Shown piece by piece: positions 4,895 through 7,420 of a stretch of DNA of 7,420 nucleotides (position 1 is its first letter; each line of letters starts with the position of its first letter). Below the pieces are notes generated by a model. The model had not been told where the DNA came from. It made no database searches and was given only the letters and a program-made list of their open reading frames with translations. This stretch comes from Paracoccus sp. (in: a-proteobacteria) (GTDB taxonomy: Bacteria > Pseudomonadota > Alphaproteobacteria > Rhodobacterales > Rhodobacteraceae), in NCBI GenBank assembly GCA_031178645.1, contig JAPSIP010000073.1, positions 1-7,420 of the forward strand, given 5' to 3'. Both the position numbers and the translations under genes were made by a program.

Positions 4895-7420
4895 ATGGCA
4901 AAGAAAATGCTGATCGACGCCACCCATGCCGAGGAAACTCGGGTGGTCGTGGTGGACGGAACCAAGGTCGAAGAATTTGATTTCGAGACTGTAAATAAGC
5001 GCCAGATCTCGGGCAACATCTACCTCGCCAAGATCACGCGGGTCGAACCCTCGCTTCAGGCGGCCTTCGTGGATTACGGCGGAAACCGCCACGGCTTTCT
5101 GGCCTTTGCGGAGATCCACCCGGATTACTACCAGATCCCGGCCGCGGACCGCGACGCGCTGATCGCCGAGGAACGCGCCTATGCCGAGGCGCAGGAGGCC
5201 GAGGATGCCGCCCGCGCCAAGCGCCGCCATGCCCGCGCCCAGAAGGCCGAGACGGGCGACGAGATCGTCAGCGCCGAGGTCGAGGACGGCGAAGCCCCCG
5301 ACGCGGCCGAGGACGAGGGCGCCAGCACCGCCCGGGAGGATCGGGCCGACGCGGACCAGGACACGGCGGCCCAGAACGAAGATGAAGGCGACGAAGCCGG
5401 CTCTGAAACCTCGGCCTCGGACAAGGACGAAGAGATCGAATCGGTCGCTGACGAGGACGTGGCCGAGGAAGTCCGTGCGCCCCGCAAGCCCCGCGCCCGC
5501 CGCTACAAGATCCAGGAAGTGATCAAGGTCCGGCAGATCATGCTGGTCCAGGTCGTCAAAGAGGAACGCGGCAACAAGGGCGCCGCGCTGACCACCTATC
5601 TGTCGCTGCCGGGCCGCTATTGCGTCCTGATGCCCAACACGGCGCGCGGCGGCGGCATCAGCCGCAAGATCACCAATGTCGCGGACCGCAAGAAGCTGAA
5701 GGACATAGCGTCCGAACTGGACGTGCCCAAGGGCGCAGGCCTGATCATCCGCACGGCGGGCAGCCAGCGGACCCGGACGGAAATCCGCCGCGATTACGAA
5801 TACCTGCTGCGCCTGTGGGAACAGATCCGCGACCTGACCTTCAAGTCGGTGGCCCCCGCCCCGATCTATGAGGAAGGCGATCTGATCAAGCGGACCATCC
5901 GCGACCTGTACAATTCGGAAATCGACGAAGTCCTGGTCGAAGGCGAGCGTGGCTATCGCGTCGCCAAGGACTTCATGAAGATGATCATGCCGACCCATGC
6001 CCGGGCCGTGCAGCAATATACCGACCAGATGCCGCTGTTCGCGCGCTATCAGGTTGAAAGCTACCTGGCGGGGATGTTCAACCCGACGGTTCAGCTGAAA
6101 TCTGGCGGCTATATCGTCATCGGCGTGACCGAGGCGCTTGTGGCCATCGACGTGAACTCGGGCCGGGCCACCAAGGAAGGCTCGATCGAGGAAACGGCGC
6201 TGAAGACCAACCTGGAGGCCGCCGACGAGGTGGCGCGCCAGTTGCGCCTGCGCGACCTGGCAGGCCTCATCGTCATCGACTTCATCGACATGGAGGAACG
6301 GCGCAACAACGCCGCGGTCGAGAAGCGGATGAAGGACAAGCTGAAATCTGACCGCGCGCGGATCCAGATGGGCCGCATCTCGGGCTTTGGCCTGATGGAG
6401 ATGTCGCGCCAGCGCCTGCGTCCGGGGATGCTGGAATCGACCACCCAGCCCTGCGCCCATTGCCACGGCACCGGCCTGATCCGGTCCGACGACAGCCTGG
6501 CGCTGACCATCCTGCGCGGCATCGAGGACGAGGGTACACGCAAGCGTTCGCGCGAGGTGCTGGTCAAGGCACCTGTGGCGGTGATCAACTACCTCATCAA
6601 CCAGAAGCGCGAACATATCGCGGGCATCGAGGCGCGCTATGGCCTTTCGGTCCGACTGGAGGCCGATCCGTCGCTGATCTCGCCCGATTTCGCCATCGAG
6701 AAGTTCAAGACCGCAACCCGCACCGTCCCCGAGCTTTCCGCTTCGGTCCTGTCGGTCGATGCCGACCTGATGGCGCAGATCGACGACGAGGACGTGGATC
6801 TGGCCGAGGAGGTCGAAGTTGAAACCGAAGCCGAGGTCGAAGCTGCGGAATTGACCGAAAGCGTATCGGCCGAGGATGACGCCGAGGGACGCGGCCGCCG
6901 CCGTCGCCGCCGCCGCCGGCGGAAGCCAGGCGACCGCCCCGAAGGCGAATCCGCCGAGGCGGATGACGAGGCCGAGGAAGCCTCGGGCGATGCCGACGCC
7001 GTTTCGTCCGACGCCGCGCAGGGTTCCGACGCCGATACGGACGAAGAGGCCAGTGGCGCCGAGGGCGAGACCGACCGGAACGGCCGCCGCCGCCGTTCCC
7101 GCTCGCGCAACCGCCGCCGCGGGGGCGATCTGCCCCAGGCTGAGGGCCTGCCCGAGGTCGTGGACCTGCACGACCAATCGGCCGAGCCTGCCGAATCGCT
7201 TCCGGGCCTGAACGCCCGTCGCGACCCGGTCGAGGAGGGCGAGATCGTCCCGCTGTCCGAGATCGCCTCGGAACCGCAGGCCGAACCGCAAGCCGCCGAA
7301 CCGCAAGCCGCCGAACCCGAGCCGCAGCCGGAAGCCTTTCTGCCCGGCGATGTCGTGGCGACCGAGGAAGCGGCGGTTGCAGAGGTCGAGACCTTGGACC
7401 TGGCGGCACCGGAAGCGCTG
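4895..7420 (+). CDS. rne: Ribonuclease E (C-terminus cut by right edge)
   Basis: RNase E is the endonuclease that starts mRNA decay and processes rRNA and tRNA, normally as the scaffold of an RNA degradosome. The 842 codons present begin MAKKMLIDATHAEETRVVVV, the usual N-terminus. By comparison with E. coli the order is RNase H-like start (1-35), S1 domain from about 36 split by an acidic insert (about 91-203), and 5'-sensor (about 235-330, with R286/T287 in IIRTAG matching R169/T170). The DNase I-like catalytic core follows (about 395-516), with D419 in AIDVNS, N421 and D462 in VIDFIDM as the Mg-binding residues, then the Zn-link C520-AH-C523 and a small domain to about 640. After that comes a disordered acidic scaffold with two Arg-rich RNA-binding patches (about 666-677 and 731-742). 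All catalytic residues are intact. The ribosome-binding site is weak (GAAAGA, 4882-4887), and the long leader suggests post-transcriptional control. The reading frame is open to the last base. Confidence 0.98.
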   Translation, partial: MAKKMLIDATHAEETRVVVVDGTKVEEFDFETVNKRQISGNIYLAKITRVEPSLQAAFVDYGGNRHGFLAFAEIHPDYYQIPAADRDALIAEERAYAEAQEAEDAARAKRRHARAQKAETGDEIVSAEVEDGEAPDAAEDEGASTAREDRADADQDTAAQNEDEGDEAGSETSASDKDEEIESVADEDVAEEVRAPRKPRARRYKIQEVIKVRQIMLVQVVKEERGNKGAALTTYLSLPGRYCVLMPNTARGGGISRKITNVADRKKLKDIASELDVPKGAGLIIRTAGSQRTRTEIRRDYEYLLRLWEQIRDLTFKSVAPAPIYEEGDLIKRTIRDLYNSEIDEVLVEGERGYRVAKDFMKMIMPTHARAVQQYTDQMPLFARYQVESYLAGMFNPTVQLKSGGYIVIGVTEALVAIDVNSGRATKEGSIEETALKTNLEAADEVARQLRLRDLAGLIVIDFIDMEERRNNAAVEKRMKDKLKSDRARIQMGRISGFGLMEMSRQRLRPGMLESTTQPCAHCHGTGLIRSDDSLALTILRGIEDEGTRKRSREVLVKAPVAVINYLINQKREHIAGIEARYGLSVRLEADPSLISPDFAIEKFKTATRTVPELSASVLSVDADLMAQIDDEDVDLAEEVEVETEAEVEAAELTESVSAEDDAEGRGRRRRRRRRRKPGDRPEGESAEADDEAEEASGDADAVSSDAAQGSDADTDEEASGAEGETDRNGRRRRSRSRNRRRGGDLPQAEGLPEVVDLHDQSAEPAESLPGLNARRDPVEEGEIVPLSEIASEPQAEPQAAEPQAAEPEPQPEAFLPGDVVATEEAAVAEVETLDLAAPEAL
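5165..5503 (+). other. Acidic insert within the RNase E S1 domain
   Basis: Residues about 91-203 of RNase E separate the first S1 half (ending near HPDYYQIPAADRDA) from the second (resuming at YKIQEVIKVRQ). The stretch starts with Glu/Ala/Arg-rich helix-like sequence, continues as an Asp/Glu-dominated low-complexity segment, and ends with a basic APRKPRARR run. E. coli RNase E has only a short loop here. S1 inserts are known in alphaproteobacterial RNase E. The boundaries are approximate and come from aligning conserved motifs by eye. Confidence 0.75.
7280..7317 (+). repeat. 15-bp tandem repeat coding for AEPQA units in rne
   Basis: Two exact copies of GCCGAACCGCAAGCC (7280-7294 and 7295-7309) are followed by a partial third (7310-7317). 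They encode AEPQA-AEPQA-AEP in the disordered C-terminal region of RNase E. The 15-bp period keeps the reading frame, so copy number could vary between strains without breaking the gene. Confidence 0.8.

Noticed and set aside
6890..6920. GCC/CGC triplet run that looks like a simple-sequence repeat.
   Set aside because: It is explained by coding of the arginine run in RNase E with mixed CGC/CGT/CGG codons. It is noted within the scaffold finding but not listed as a separate repeat.
4493..7306. Very long open frame (937 codons) on the minus strand, covering almost all of rne.
   Set aside because: It is the antisense of a clear RNase E gene with all catalytic residues. Its peptide is low-complexity (Gly/Leu/Arg/Asp/His-rich) with no domain. 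Long antisense frames are expected opposite GC-rich genes with G/C third positions.

Overview
The window looks like ordinary chromosomal DNA from a GC-rich alphaproteobacterium. It most resembles Rhodobacterales, in the Paracoccus/Rhodobacter group. The reasons are the high GC content with strong G/C preference at third codon positions, an RNase E whose S1 domain is split by a long acidic insert (known from alphaproteobacteria), and the set of housekeeping genes. The genus is an inference from protein character, because no database comparison was possible. I see no insertion sequence, phage gene, CRISPR array, tRNA or rRNA.

Layout, left to right. (1) 1-764, minus strand: the N-terminal 254 codons of aconitase (acnA), running off the left edge. 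(2) 765-1003: a divergent intergenic region with a perfect 6-bp inverted repeat (860-875) that overlaps plausible acnA promoter elements. (3) 1004-3588, plus strand: a run of three genes. They are an exported DUF1223 thioredoxin-fold-like protein with a CSSC motif, a YciB/IspZ-type inner-membrane protein, and, one base further on, a family 25 (LPS-type) glycosyltransferase. (4) 3456-4352, minus strand: a serine alpha/beta hydrolase that converges on the glycosyltransferase and overlaps it by 133 bp. (5) 4353-4894: a 542-bp divergent spacer holding a candidate rne promoter (4499-4528), a leader of about 360 nt with potential hairpins and upstream reading frames, and a 15-bp palindrome upstream of the hydrolase. 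(6) 4895-7420, plus strand: RNase E (rne), 842 codons present, truncated by the right edge inside its C-terminal scaffold.

The genes do not form one pathway. AcnA serves the TCA cycle. The plus-strand trio is envelope-related: an exported redox-like protein, a membrane protein tied to envelope and septation, and a surface-sugar glycosyltransferase. RNase E is the core RNA-decay endonuclease. I find no convincing new multi-gene system. The points most worth a second look are the long rne leader with its upstream frames, the acidic insert in the RNase E S1 domain, the unusually long antiparallel overlap of the glycosyltransferase and hydrolase, and the inverted repeat upstream of acnA.
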